DNA from: Nitrospira tepida
Lineage (GTDB): Bacteria; Nitrospirota; Nitrospiria; Nitrospirales; Nitrospiraceae
Length of the DNA stretch: 64,000 bases
Direction of reading: 5' to 3'
Assembly: GCF_947241125.1 (NCBI RefSeq)
Contig: NZ_OX365700.1
Location: 4,312,461 to 4,376,460 of the forward strand
Shown in pieces: positions 51,499 through 60,303 of the stretch (positions are counted from its first letter, which is position 1; each line of letters begins with the position of its first letter). The position numbers and the translations under genes were made by a program. A model generated the notes under the pieces. That model had not been told where the DNA came from and did not search any database. It was given only the letters and a program-made list of their open reading frames with translations.

Positions 51499-52206
51499 CT
51501 AGCTGATTGACCTGACCGCCGCAGGCCAATCCCGCCGCGCGATCCGTTGCTCCACCTCTTGTTGAACCAGCGCCGCCCGTGCCTGCGCGCGTCGCGTGAC
51601 TTCATCGGCAGTCCGTAGCGCAGCAAAGCTGTGCAGTGCCCGCATCAGGGCGATCCCCGATTGGTAGGCCTGTTCCAGGTGAAGCGGTTTGTTGCCCTGC
51701 AATTTCCGAAACCCTTCACGGCCACCCTCCGGGAAATCCCAATCGTGCATGCCGCTCCAGCAACCTGCGCGGACCAGCAGCAGCCCGATCGGGGTCGCTT
51801 CCGCCGGGACATGCGCCGCCAGCGCGGCTCGCGTCTCGCGCTCTAACCAGCTCTCCGCGCCAAAGCTTTCGTAGGCAAGCCACAGGCGGCCGCCGGCCGG
51901 AATGAGCGCGCCCAGACATCGCGCCACCTCCCCGAATAGGCCCTCCCCCTCTCCCAACCCCTCCCCCTCATCCTGAGGGTGAGGAAAGGGCGGGGGTGCA
52001 AATTCCCCATCAATCCAGGCGGGCACGAAGCTCGAGGGCCGCCCCGCATTCCAGCGGCCTTGGAACAGCGGCTCATGTGATCGGGAGCCGTCCGGATCAA
52101 TGAGATACAGGGCAAAGTCCCGCTGATCCACGTACCGAGGTCGTCCAACGACCTCAACACGCAACCGATACCGCCCAACTGCCTGTCCGTTCAATGATTC
52201 AACCAT
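51499..52206 (-). CDS. DUF1122 family protein
   Basis: A 235-residue protein of DUF1122: YRLRVEVVGRPRYVDQRDFA, GGRLWLAYESFGAESW, TPIGLLLVRAGCWSGMHDWD and FPEGGREGFRKLQGNKP. The family is of unknown function. An acidic low-complexity segment (HPQDEGEGLGEGEG, about residue 80) is encoded by a CCTCCCCCT-rich repeat-like DNA tract and may be a later insertion. ATG 52206 lies 115 bp past the hydrogenase protease gene on the same strand. Confidence 0.8.
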   Translation of the reverse strand: MVESLNGQAVGRYRLRVEVVGRPRYVDQRDFALYLIDPDGSRSHEPLFQGRWNAGRPSSFVPAWIDGEFAPPPFPHPQDEGEGLGEGEGLFGEVARCLGALIPAGGRLWLAYESFGAESWLERETRAALAAHVPAEATPIGLLLVRAGCWSGMHDWDFPEGGREGFRKLQGNKPLHLEQAYQSGIALMRALHSFAALRTADEVTRRAQARAALVQQEVEQRIARRDWPAAVRSIS

Positions 52207-52320
52207 GACAGCGGACACCCTCTCCCTTCATCCAGCTTCCCCTATCGCATCGCCCCATCCTTCGTTCAAGAAGCTCTCTGCTATCGTGAGAATGACCGTG
52301 CGTGGAGGCGCAGACCTCGG

Positions 52321-52815
52321 TCACTCGCCCACCTCGCGCAGGATGCGTACGGCCACTTCCTCCACCGCGGCGGAGACAGCCGGCGATAGACCGTTCCCGA
52401 TGGACGCCGTTCCGATCTCAATCCCGTACACCAGAGTGACGGCCGGCAGCCTGCCGAGCGCGCGGCCGATCTCGATCGCTTCCGCAAGCCCGATCGCATG
52501 GGTCGAGGTCGGGAAGACTTCGCGGCCGATCGGTCCGGCCGTCGCATCGAACCGATGAATCCGTCCCTCCGGCCCGGGGCCGCCGGCCGCATCGACGAGC
52601 ACCACCTTCTTGACCCCTCCGATCAGCTCCAGTAGATCGAGGCAAGGCCCCTCGGCCTCCACGACTTGCACAGGAGGGCTAACCAAATCTCGCAGGCGCC
52701 GCGCCACAACCAATCCGACCGCATCGTCGCCGCGCAAGCCGTTTCCGATCCCGATGATGCGGGTGGCAGCCAGCGCAGGGCCGGCCTGACCATGATCAAT
52801 CCCGGCAGGGCTCAT
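52321..52815 (-). CDS. NiFe hydrogenase maturation protease
   Basis: A 164-residue HyaD/HycI-family endopeptidase: IIGIGNGLRGDDAVGLVVAR has the conserved nickel-binding Asp, and VVLVDAAGGPGPEGRIHRFD and STHAIGLAEAIEIG supply the second Asp and His. It removes the C-terminal peptide of the large subunit after nickel insertion. The start lies three bases after the stop of hydA, fitting its role. Other hyp genes are not in the window. Confidence 0.92.
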   Translation of the reverse strand: MSPAGIDHGQAGPALAATRIIGIGNGLRGDDAVGLVVARRLRDLVSPPVQVVEAEGPCLDLLELIGGVKKVVLVDAAGGPGPEGRIHRFDATAGPIGREVFPTSTHAIGLAEAIEIGRALGRLPAVTLVYGIEIGTASIGNGLSPAVSAAVEEVAVRILREVGE

Positions 52816-52817
52816 CT

Positions 52818-54134
52818 TCACCGCCGCTCGACCTCCAAGCGCAGGAAATGCGTGGCGCAGGAAATACAGGGGTCGTAGCAACGGATGACCTTTTCGCACT
52901 CCAGCGCCGCCTCCTGATCGGAGCGATCCAGGATACGGGGAAGAAACTCCCGCAGGTCTTCTTCGATGCGACGTTGGTTCTGGGAGGTCGGCGGCACGAT
53001 CTTGGCTTCTTGGATCGTGCCGCCGGCATCAACCTGATAGCGATGGTAGAGAATACCCCGCGGCGCTTCGGTGCAGGCCATGCCGGTTCCGGCGCGAACG
53101 GTGACCGGCACCGACGGAGCCGGCGGCGGCTCGTATTGATCGATGATCCGCAGGGCTTCTTCCAACGCATAGAGCACTTCCACGGCACGCGCCACGATCC
53201 CGTGGAAGGGATTCCGCAAAGGGAGCGTCAGCCCTGTCTCCGCCAGCGCTTGCTTGGCGAGCGGCGAGAGCCGGTCAACATTGAGGTTCACCCGAGCCAG
53301 CGACCCGGCCAGATAGGGCAGGCCATCGAGCGTGCAGTGGAGCGCGTTTGAATAGGGCACCTGCTGCTCGCGGAACCGTTCCTCGAACGAGGAGGCGGGG
53401 ATCGCCAGGCCGCCGTTCGACGCGATCGGTCCTTCGTTGAAAGGGTATTCGTCTGCGGGCCGGAGCGCCACTGTCTGGTAGTCCTGCGTGAAGTCGGGGA
53501 ACTCGAACCGGCTCACCCAGCGGACCGTGTCCTGCGCCGCGTCGCGAGCCCGGCGTAGTTCGTCGGCCAGACTATTCAGCTCGTCGCGGCTCGGCACCCG
53601 GGAAAAGCCGCCCACCTGCACGGAGACCGGATGGACCGACCGCCCGCCCAACAGGCTCATGATGTGGTTGCCGGCCTTCTTGATCTGCAAGCCGCGCGAC
53701 ACGAGTTCCGGATGGTCCTTGGCCATGGCGATCCCGCTCTCGTAGCCGAAGAAATCCGGGGCTTGGAGGAGATAAATATGGAGGGCATGGCTCTCGATCC
53801 ACTCCCCGCAATAGATGAGCCGCCGCAGCTCACGCAAGCTCCCCTCGACCCGAACGTCGAAGATCTGTTCGATCGCGTGCACGGCGCTCATCTGATAGGC
53901 GATCGGGCAGATGCCGCAGATGCGCGCGACAATATCCGGGACCTCGCGGTAGTCCCGGCCGCGGAGGAAGGCTTCGAAGTAGCGCGGGGGCTCGAAGATC
54001 CTGAGTTCGACCTCCCTCACCTGCCCGCCTTCGACCGTCACGCGCAGGGCTCCCTCCCCCTCCACGCGGGCGATCAGGTTGACGGCGATGGTCCGTTCCT
54101 TGTCAGGTTGATTCGCGTCGGTTGTCCCAGGCAT
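52818..54134 (-). CDS. hydA: NiFe hydrogenase large subunit, group 3b (HydA-type)
   Basis: A 438-residue catalytic subunit. The N-terminal RVEGEG motif and RICGIC provide two nickel cysteines; the C-terminal DPCISCATH provides the other two, followed by a short tail (FLRLEVERR) for removal by the protease. Together with HydD and the HydB/HydG diaphorase-like pair it forms a cytoplasmic NAD(P)-linked hydrogenase. It overlaps hydD by 32 bp and is followed by the maturation protease. Confidence 0.94.
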   Translation of the reverse strand: MPGTTDANQPDKERTIAVNLIARVEGEGALRVTVEGGQVREVELRIFEPPRYFEAFLRGRDYREVPDIVARICGICPIAYQMSAVHAIEQIFDVRVEGSLRELRRLIYCGEWIESHALHIYLLQAPDFFGYESGIAMAKDHPELVSRGLQIKKAGNHIMSLLGGRSVHPVSVQVGGFSRVPSRDELNSLADELRRARDAAQDTVRWVSRFEFPDFTQDYQTVALRPADEYPFNEGPIASNGGLAIPASSFEERFREQQVPYSNALHCTLDGLPYLAGSLARVNLNVDRLSPLAKQALAETGLTLPLRNPFHGIVARAVEVLYALEEALRIIDQYEPPPAPSVPVTVRAGTGMACTEAPRGILYHRYQVDAGGTIQEAKIVPPTSQNQRRIEEDLREFLPRILDRSDQEAALECEKVIRCYDPCISCATHFLRLEVERR

Positions 54135-54945
54135 GGCTCTCGTTCCGAAATGGACCGACCGATCCGTTGATACCGCGAAACCGGCGGACCAAATCCACCG
54201 GAATCAAATTCAAGCTTCCATGGAACCGCTGCGCGAGCGAGGCTGTATTCGGCGGGGCGCCGGGGCCGCCCGGGGTTCCCTCCGCCGGCCCGAAGCAGCC
54301 ATAACAGTCTCGTCCCATGCTGGGACAGAGCGAACCGCAGCCGGTGCGCGTGACGGGCCCGAGGCAGGGCAGCCCCTTGGCCACCATCACGCAGACATGG
54401 CCGGCTCGTTTGCAGTCGATGCAGACCGAATGGGTTGGGAGCTTGGGCTTCACCCCGGCCAAGAGATCCGTGATGAGCCGCAGCAGTTGGCCCTTGTCGA
54501 TCGGGCAACCCCACAGTTCATAATCCACCCGCACATGCTCGGAGATGGGCGTGGAGGTGCTTAGGCTCTGGATATAGGCGGGGCTGGGGTAGACGACCCG
54601 CTTGTAGTCCTCCACGTCGGTCCAGTTGCGAAGCGCTTGAATGCCGCCGGCCGTGGCGCAGGCCCCGATCGTGATCAGCAGGCGGGCCTGCTCGCGGACC
54701 GCCAGGATGCGCGAAGTGTCCTCCGGCGTGGAGATCGACCCCTCGACGAGGACCAGGTCGAACGGGCCGTCCTCCATGCGGCTGGAGGCTTCCGGGAAAT
54801 AGGCGATGTCCAGCGCCTCGCCGAGCGCCAACAGGTCGTCCTCCAGATTCAAGAGACTCAACTGGCAGCCGTCGCAGGAGGCAAACTTGTAAACCGCCAG
54901 TCGGAGACGATGCCGCCGCTCTTCGTTACTCCCCTGCTGTGCCAC
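54103..54945 (-). CDS. hydD: NiFe hydrogenase small subunit, group 3b (HydD-type)
   Basis: A 280-residue small subunit: YKFASCDGCQLSLLNLED gives the proximal cluster cysteines, ITIGACATAGGIQALRNW the third, and the C-terminal VCIDCKRAGHVCVMVAKG, CLGPVTRTGCGSLCPSMGRD and CYGCFGP hold further FeS ligands. The start is GTG 54945 with GGGGGGAC about eight bases upstream. It opens the hydDA half of the operon, downstream of a toxin-antitoxin pair on the other strand that separates it from hydG. Confidence 0.93.
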   Translation of the reverse strand: MAQQGSNEERRHRLRLAVYKFASCDGCQLSLLNLEDDLLALGEALDIAYFPEASSRMEDGPFDLVLVEGSISTPEDTSRILAVREQARLLITIGACATAGGIQALRNWTDVEDYKRVVYPSPAYIQSLSTSTPISEHVRVDYELWGCPIDKGQLLRLITDLLAGVKPKLPTHSVCIDCKRAGHVCVMVAKGLPCLGPVTRTGCGSLCPSMGRDCYGCFGPAEGTPGGPGAPPNTASLAQRFHGSLNLIPVDLVRRFRGINGSVGPFRNESHAWDNRREST

Positions 54946-55147
54946 AACATGTCCCCCCTTCAGAAATGTTCGTGAAGCGGGCGGCTAGCCTGCGCGATTC
55001 GTCGGTGGCAAGTCTACTGTAATAGTATGTGGGTATCCACCACGGCCTCCGACAGCAGCTATGGCTTGCTGCGCAGGAGAGAGAGGCGGTTCTCAAGACT
55101 TGGTGAACCATGCTAAGCTTGGCTCGATACATGACCAGAGTGTCTGC
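54946..55147. other. Gap between hydD and the DUF433 antitoxin gene
   Basis: About 200 bp that must carry the promoter of hydDA if the toxin-antitoxin pair ended read-through from hydBG, and the promoter of the DUF433 gene on the + strand. AATAGTATG and ACTGTAATAG lie near 55020, but no -35/-10 pair was convincing. No gene is seen. Confidence 0.4.
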
Positions 55148-55405
55148 ATGACCGTGACGGATCGCATCGAAATCAATCCCAAGATCATGATGGGCAAGCC
55201 CGTGATCCGAGGCACCAGGATTCCGGTCGAATTGATTCTTCGGAAACTCGGCGAGGGCGCCACCATAGACGACCTGCTCGATTCTTACCCGCGCCTCAAA
55301 CGGGCCGACATTCAGGCTGCGATCGGCTACGCCGCCGATATGGTCGCTCACGAGGACACAGTCTTGCTGGGTTCGACTCCTCCCCGAAAACGAGCGAAAC
55401 ATTGA
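55148..55405 (+). CDS. DUF433 antitoxin
   Basis: An 85-residue protein: DRIEINPKIMMGKPVIRGTR, IPVELILRKLGEGATIDDLL and YPRLKRADIQAAIGYAAD match DUF433, the HTH-like antitoxin family paired with DUF5615 toxins. ATG 55148 gives the family start. The toxin gene begins three bases after its stop. The pair lies on the strand opposite to the hydrogenase genes on both sides. Confidence 0.88.
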   Translation: MTVTDRIEINPKIMMGKPVIRGTRIPVELILRKLGEGATIDDLLDSYPRLKRADIQAAIGYAADMVAHEDTVLLGSTPPRKRAKH

Positions 55406-55408
55406 GCG

Positions 55409-55867
55409 GTGCGCTTCCTGGCGGATGAGAGCTGCGACTTTTCCATCGTTCGCACCCTCCGCTCTACCGGTCATGATGTCCTTGCCGTCGCTGAACTCGC
55501 TCCTCGCTCAGACGATGCTCAGGTCATCGACATCGCCGTACGGAAAGGACGAATACTGCTCACCGAAGACAAGGACTTCGGCCAATTGGTCTATGCACAC
55601 TTGCGGTCGTCCAGCGGAGTGATTTTCGTCCGATACCCGGCGAGCCTTCGCAAAACACTGCCAAAAGCCGTGGTCGATCTGATCGATGAGGCCGGCGATC
55701 GCCTTGCCGGCAACTTCGTCGTCGTAGTCCACTCCCGGTCGGGTCCGATTCGGTGGACCCGTCGGCTAGTGCACAGCGCATCTCTTATCCGCTCAGTCAC
55801 TTGCGAGCGACAGCTCCCGTCCTCCTACATCCCTTCCCGTCCCATAAACGGCTCGATCCGGTCATAG
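55409..55867 (+). CDS. DUF5615 PIN-like toxin, probably frameshifted at its end
   Basis: From GTG 55409: RFLADESCDFSIVRTLRSTG, LAPRSDDAQVIDIAVRKGR and ILLTEDKDFGQLVYAHL form the PIN-like core with its acidic residues. Close to residue 110 the text after FVVVV turns into HSRSGPIRWTRRLVHS, whereas the adjacent frame gives PGRVRFGGPVG and stops, which is the usual ending. A one-base frameshift there would explain the extra 40 residues that run antisense into hydG (ends 55825). The core fold may still be intact. Confidence 0.7.
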   Translation: MRFLADESCDFSIVRTLRSTGHDVLAVAELAPRSDDAQVIDIAVRKGRILLTEDKDFGQLVYAHLRSSSGVIFVRYPASLRKTLPKAVVDLIDEAGDRLAGNFVVVVHSRSGPIRWTRRLVHSASLIRSVTCERQLPSSYIPSRPINGSIRS

Positions 55868-56730
55868 CGCATCACCGGCCCGTCCTTGCACAGGAAATAG
55901 GGCCCCATCTGGCAATGGCCGCAGAGACCGATGCCACATTCCATGTGCCGCTCCAGCGAGACATAGATCGCCGTCGCGGGAATGCCGCGGGCGCGCAGAA
56001 TCGGCACCCCCAGCCGCATCATGATTTCCGGCCCGCACATCAGCACCAACGTGCGATGCGGGTCAAGCTGCACCGCTTCGAACAGTTCCGTCACGACCCC
56101 GATGTGATACCGCCAAGTCTTGTCCGGCCGGTCGCTGGTCAGCAGCACTTCCGTATTGGGGGAGCGTCGCCAAAGGTCGAACCGTTCTCGATAGAGGAGA
56201 TCGTGCGGTGTCTTCACGCCGTGGAGGATCTTGACCGCTCCGTATTGCTCGCGGCGGCGAAAGATATATTGAATGGCCCCGACCACCGGCGCGCAGCCCA
56301 ACCCGCCGGTGACGATCACGACGTCCTTGCCGCGCGCCTCGTCCAGCGGCCAGCCCTGTCCGAACGGCCCGCGAATGCCGACCCTGTCTCCCTTTTGCAG
56401 TTGCCCGATGGCCTTGGTCACGCGCCCGACCAGTCGGATGGTGTGATCGAGCAGGTTCGGCTCGTCCGGATCGGAGACGATCGAGATCGCCACCTCGCCC
56501 ACCCCGAAGAGATAGATCATGTTGAACTGGCCGGCCCGGAATCGAAAGGGCGACTGGCCGGCTGTGTCGGTCAAGGCCAAGCGAAAGGTGAGGATGTCTT
56601 CCGCCTCCCGCACCCGATCGACGATCACCGCGGGCCGGATCAGATAGGGGTTGGGCTGCGCGGCAATGTCTGGCCTGTCGGCCATCGGCACGGCGCCCAT
56701 TGGCTTGTCTCCGATCGGATGCTCACTCAT
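55825..56730 (-). CDS. hydG: Group 3b hydrogenase FAD/NAD(P)-binding subunit (HydG-type)
   Basis: A 301-residue ferredoxin-NADP reductase-like subunit: [20 protein letters not shown] with the flavin-binding pattern, [20 protein letters not shown] and [17 protein letters not shown] for NAD(P), CGPEIMM, and a C-terminal cluster site [18 protein letters not shown] and FLCKDGP. It passes electrons between NAD(P)H and the FeS chain. ATG 56730 overlaps the hydB stop; the genes are coupled. The operon is interrupted downstream by an opposing toxin-antitoxin pair. Confidence 0.93.
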   Translation of the reverse strand: MSEHPIGDKPMGAVPMADRPDIAAQPNPYLIRPAVIVDRVREAEDILTFRLALTDTAGQSPFRFRAGQFNMIYLFGVGEVAISIVSDPDEPNLLDHTIRLVGRVTKAIGQLQKGDRVGIRGPFGQGWPLDEARGKDVVIVTGGLGCAPVVGAIQYIFRRREQYGAVKILHGVKTPHDLLYRERFDLWRRSPNTEVLLTSDRPDKTWRYHIGVVTELFEAVQLDPHRTLVLMCGPEIMMRLGVPILRARGIPATAIYVSLERHMECGIGLCGHCQMGPYFLCKDGPVMRYDRIEPFMGREGM

Positions 56731-57883
56731 TCCCTTCATCCCCTTGTCCTGGCGACCGTGGCTCCATCAGGGCCGGCAATTCTTCCGTGAGGTCGATGCC
56801 CACCGGGCACCAGGTGATGCAGCGCCCGCACCCGACGCAGCCGGAGGTGCCGAATTGATCGATCCAGGAACCCAGCTTGTGGGTGAGCCACATCCGGTAC
56901 CGGTCCTTGATCGTCGGGCGGATATTCTTCCCGTGGATGTAGCCATGCTCCTGGGTGAAGCAGGAATCCCAGAGCCGCACATGTTCGCTGCGTTGCCACC
57001 GGAGATCCGGCGTTTCCTCCACCCCATGGCAGAAACAGGTCGGGCAGACCATCGTGCAGTTGCCGCAGGAGAGACAACGGGCCGCGACCTGATCCCAACG
57101 AGGATGGTCGTGGGCCTCATAGAGAACCTGAGGCAAGCCGGTTTGAGGCAACGATCTGGTTTGGCTCTCGGCGCAACGATCGATGCGGGCTGTTGCTTCC
57201 GCTCGGATGGCTTCCGATGATTCGGGCAAATTCAACTTCGCCACGATCTCCGCTCCTGCCTCGCTCCCGACTTCGACCAGCAACTCCTCGCCCAACTCGG
57301 TCAAGGCGAGATCGTAGAGGCTGGTCGCGCGCGGCCCCCTCTGCATCGACGCGCAGAAGCAGGTCTCGACCGATCTCGTGCAATTCACGGCAATGAGAAA
57401 CAGGCCATTCCGCCTTGCCTCATAGTAGGGATCGGCATAGGCATCGCGCAGAAAAATCCGATCCTGCACGGCGAGCCCGGCCAGATCGCAGGCACGCAGC
57501 CCCAGCAGCGCGATTCGCTCGATAACCGGCCGTACCGGGGTCGCCGACAAGCCGGACCCCTTTCGCTCGATCGTGATGAGCGGCTCGCGCGGCGCGAACG
57601 TGAAGGGCTTGGCCGATTGCGCGCCGTGCACGATGCCGAACAGGGTGGAGCCGCCCGTCTGTTTCACCCGATGGGCTCCGGGCGCCTGCTCGTCGGTCCA
57701 GCCGACGGGAAGATCGCCGACGGTGCGGATGCGGCTCCATCCCACCGATCCGTCCTGCACGTGCGGACCGACCACGCGATAGCCGGCCGAGTCCAATGTA
57801 TCGAGCAGCCGTTGAAAGTCCGAACGGGGCAGCAGATAGGAAGAACGTCCCGACAGCGGAGTTGATGGAGTCGGATAAGTCAT
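56723..57883 (-). CDS. hydB: Group 3b hydrogenase 4Fe-4S subunit (HydB-type)
   Basis: A 386-residue iron-sulfur subunit with two ferredoxin-type 4Fe-4S sites ([16 protein letters not shown] and [16 protein letters not shown]) and the family's N-terminal domain including [20 protein letters not shown] and [13 protein letters not shown]. It links the FAD subunit to the small subunit. It starts the hyd operon; no clear Shine-Dalgarno site is seen before ATG 57883, and the 134 bp upstream hold no gene. Confidence 0.93.
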   Translation of the reverse strand: MTYPTPSTPLSGRSSYLLPRSDFQRLLDTLDSAGYRVVGPHVQDGSVGWSRIRTVGDLPVGWTDEQAPGAHRVKQTGGSTLFGIVHGAQSAKPFTFAPREPLITIERKGSGLSATPVRPVIERIALLGLRACDLAGLAVQDRIFLRDAYADPYYEARRNGLFLIAVNCTRSVETCFCASMQRGPRATSLYDLALTELGEELLVEVGSEAGAEIVAKLNLPESSEAIRAEATARIDRCAESQTRSLPQTGLPQVLYEAHDHPRWDQVAARCLSCGNCTMVCPTCFCHGVEETPDLRWQRSEHVRLWDSCFTQEHGYIHGKNIRPTIKDRYRMWLTHKLGSWIDQFGTSGCVGCGRCITWCPVGIDLTEELPALMEPRSPGQGDEGNE

Positions 57884-58017
57884 GAGGGCCGTGATCTCAC
57901 CTTGAGCGGTTGCCGGGCAGATCTTGCCATATTTCGAGGAGCGGATACGACCGGGCAGGGAGCAGATGAATTACGAAATGAGAAGGATCGACGCAGAGGC
58001 ACAGAGGAGCGGTTCCC

Positions 58018-59385
58018 TCATGAAAGATCGAAATGCTCCCGCAGCTTCGCATAGTCATAGGCCGGGGTTCCGGTGCGGCGCTTCCCCAGATCGTCCCGTT
58101 CCAACTGCGCGATCAGTTCGGCCACCTGCCGCCGCTTGACGGGATCGGCGGCGGCATGGCGCGGGGTCTGGACTCCAAGCGCGGGTGAGGCCGTGTCGGG
58201 CCAGGTCAAGTACACGGACTCCAAAAATGACCGCAACAGGTCCCGCTCCTCTTCCGGGGTGACCGTCAGTTGATAGGATTCGGTTTTGGCGAGGTCTTCC
58301 TCGGTCACCCGCCGAGGCGGCGGCGCGGTCGTTTCGCCGCGAAAGTGCAAGGCATAGCCGAAGGCGGAGGCCAGTTGGTGCTTGAGAGTTTCGAGCCGAT
58401 CAGGCGCATCGCATTCCACGATCAACTGCACGGGCGTCACGGTGATCCGGGCGACCAGCGACGGGGTGCGAAATTCCCAGATCCTCGCGGGCGGTTTCCC
58501 GTCCTGTCCCTTCTCGCCCTGCTCGCCGGTCCGGTCCTGAACCGGATCGAAGCCCTTCAACTCTGCCATGCCGTCGCACAGGAATCGAAACTCATGGTGC
58601 TCGTAAAGCGCCACCGCATAGAGAAAGGGCCGGCCTTCCGGGGTGACGTACCGGATCTGGACCACCGCCTCGACCAGGGCGTCATATCTGGCCTGGGCGT
58701 AGCCCCAGAGCAGGACTTGCCCGTACCGTTTCGCGAACTCGGCCCATTCGCCGAGCGCGAAGGAGCCCGATTGCATTTCAAGCGTGCGTCTGGTCTCTTG
58801 AACCGACTCGATCAGGCTCTGGCCATCGGCAGCCGACAGCCGGAGCGCGCAGCCGGCGATGACGAATCGTTCGTTCTCCGGCGAAGGATTACGGACCAGA
58901 CGCGTCAGCAGCGCCTCGCCCACGGGAATGGTTTTCAGTATGGCGCTCCCCACGACAGTCCACTGCCGCCCGTCTCCCAACGAGCGGAGCGTGAGTCGCA
59001 CGGCGGCATCGCTCTCTTCCGCCCGCACGATTTCGAGCAAATCGAGGAAGGAGTGCTTCAGCGGGTCCATCCAGACCCGTTCCTCCTCCGGAATATGCTC
59101 GGTGACCACATCGCGCAACTGCTCGATCAGCGTCAACTGGCCGTCTTGCGGATAGTAGTCGGCATAGAGGAAGAGGTTCGCGAGCTGCACCTCCTGCGGC
59201 AAGGGAGCCAGCACCGAGCCTTCGCGGCGCTGCACGTAGGGCCGCAGCGCCTCGTTCAGGGCCAGTTCCCGCTGGAGCGCAAATCCGGACGCCCGGGCCA
59301 GATCATCGAGCCGCGCCAACAAGGCATCCAACGACTCGGGAACCTCGACCCAGACGCCGGCCGTCAGCTCACTCGCGAGCTTCAT
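58018..59385 (-). CDS. Hypothetical protein
   Basis: A 455-residue protein without a recognised domain. It contains many short helices and several charged segments, among them PQDGQLTLIEQLRDVVTEHI and RYGQVLLWGYAQARYDALVE, and a Pro-rich stretch TTAPPPRRV. No signal peptide or membrane segment is seen, so it is likely cytoplasmic. ATG 59385 overlaps the end of the DUF2934 gene by 17 bp and has GGAAGAG upstream. The pair seems to be one operon. Confidence 0.75.
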   Translation of the reverse strand: MKLASELTAGVWVEVPESLDALLARLDDLARASGFALQRELALNEALRPYVQRREGSVLAPLPQEVQLANLFLYADYYPQDGQLTLIEQLRDVVTEHIPEEERVWMDPLKHSFLDLLEIVRAEESDAAVRLTLRSLGDGRQWTVVGSAILKTIPVGEALLTRLVRNPSPENERFVIAGCALRLSAADGQSLIESVQETRRTLEMQSGSFALGEWAEFAKRYGQVLLWGYAQARYDALVEAVVQIRYVTPEGRPFLYAVALYEHHEFRFLCDGMAELKGFDPVQDRTGEQGEKGQDGKPPARIWEFRTPSLVARITVTPVQLIVECDAPDRLETLKHQLASAFGYALHFRGETTAPPPRRVTEEDLAKTESYQLTVTPEEERDLLRSFLESVYLTWPDTASPALGVQTPRHAAADPVKRRQVAELIAQLERDDLGKRRTGTPAYDYAKLREHFDLS

Positions 59386-59587
59386 GGATCTCTTCCATGA
59401 CGCTCGTCTCGGCCTCCAGCCAATCCTCCAGCGCATAGCCTTCGCGCCGGCCCCGCTGTTCCCAGAGTTCGTGGGCCTTGCTCTGGATCCGCTCCCACAT
59501 CCCTTCCGGCAGCTCGATAGGCTGGCTCTTGGAGCCGGACTGTGCCCGCCGTGGAGCCTTCCCTGCTTTCTTTGCCGCTACACTCAT
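59369..59587 (-). CDS. DUF2934 family small protein
   Basis: A 72-residue protein: a basic Ala/Lys start (MSVAAKKAGKAPRRAQ) and a DUF2934 core (RIQSKAHELWEQRGRREGYA, LEDWLEAETSVMEE). The family's function is unknown. ATG 59587 is selected because GGAGGG lies four bases upstream; this Shine-Dalgarno site is the edge of a dispersed repeat unit, as in treZ and the CBS gene. An in-frame ATG at 59599 falls inside the repeat edge. Confidence 0.82.
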   Translation of the reverse strand: MSVAAKKAGKAPRRAQSGSKSQPIELPEGMWERIQSKAHELWEQRGRREGYALEDWLEAETSVMEEIHEARE

Positions 59588-59755
59588 TGTTCCCTCCATA
59601 CCAACCCTCGGTTGAACCGGCGGCTCTATACCAACCTTGGTTGAACCGCCCGCTCTTTATCGCTGTATCGAATATGATGCGGGCGGAGATTCCCCTTAAG
59701 ACGGCTTTATTACGGCGCCGGAGAGACTCCTCACGTGCTTCTTCTCTTTCGGCTC
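59584..59755 (-). repeat. Third locus of the dispersed repeat family, DUF2934 leader
   Basis: Read on the minus strand toward the DUF2934 gene: AGCACGTGAGGAGTCTCTCC then GGCGCCG, an inverted pair CCGCCCGC/GCGGGCGG, GGTTCAACC-AA-GGTTGGTATAG, GAGCCGCCGG, and TTCAACC-GAG-GGTTGGTATGG then AGGG. The stems CAACC/GGTTG differ in sequence from the AGC/GCT, CGC/GCG and CAAGC/GCTTG stems of the other loci but occupy the same position before GGTATGGAG. This copy is more diverged than the others. Confidence 0.8.
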
Positions 59756-60251
59756 AGTCCACCCGGATCGTCCGCTCCTTGCGCTTGGCTTCCTCTGTCT
59801 TCGGCAGGCGAATCTCCAGCACGCCGTCTTTGAACGACGCCTTCACCTTGTCCGCTTGGACCTCGGACGGCAACTCAATCACCCGGCGGAACAGGCCGTG
59901 AGACCGTTCCATCCGGTAATAGTCCTTTTCTTTCACCTCTGCTTCTTTCTTCTTCTCGCCCCGCAGGGTCAGTGTCGTGTCGGACAGATTGACCTCGATG
60001 TCTTCCTTGCTCATGCCCGGCAGGTCCGCCTTCACCACGATGTCGCCTTTGTCCTCGAAGAGGTCCACGCGGGGCGTCGGAACCGGCCAATCCTTCGGCA
60101 GGCCCCATCGCTCCGGGTTCAACAGGCTCCCGAACGGCCGCTTCAAAAGTTCATCGACCAGCGAGCCAAAGTCTCGGTCGAACACGCTCGGCAGGCCGCT
60201 TTCCTTGACTGGCGTGAGCTCTGTGCGGCCTTTGGATTTTGCTTTTGCCAT
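59754..60251 (-). CDS. Hsp20/alpha-crystallin small heat shock protein
   Basis: A 165-residue small heat shock protein. The alpha-crystallin domain runs from PRVDLFEDKGDIVVKADLPG to the conserved VKASFKDGVLEIRLPKTEE (A-x-x-x-n-G-v-L). A C-terminal IRV forms the short IxV tail motif. It prevents aggregation as an ATP-independent holdase. ATG 60251 has GGAGG nine bases upstream. Confidence 0.95.
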   Translation of the reverse strand: MAKAKSKGRTELTPVKESGLPSVFDRDFGSLVDELLKRPFGSLLNPERWGLPKDWPVPTPRVDLFEDKGDIVVKADLPGMSKEDIEVNLSDTTLTLRGEKKKEAEVKEKDYYRMERSHGLFRRVIELPSEVQADKVKASFKDGVLEIRLPKTEEAKRKERTIRVD

Positions 60252-60303
60252 CGATCGTTCCTCCTTTCTGCGGGGCATGCCGCGCACCACGACATACAGA
60301 CCA

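Noticed and set aside
53488-54170. Open frames on the + strand across the hydrogenase large subunit
   Set aside because: They are antisense to hydA, whose cysteine motifs are complete; shadows only.
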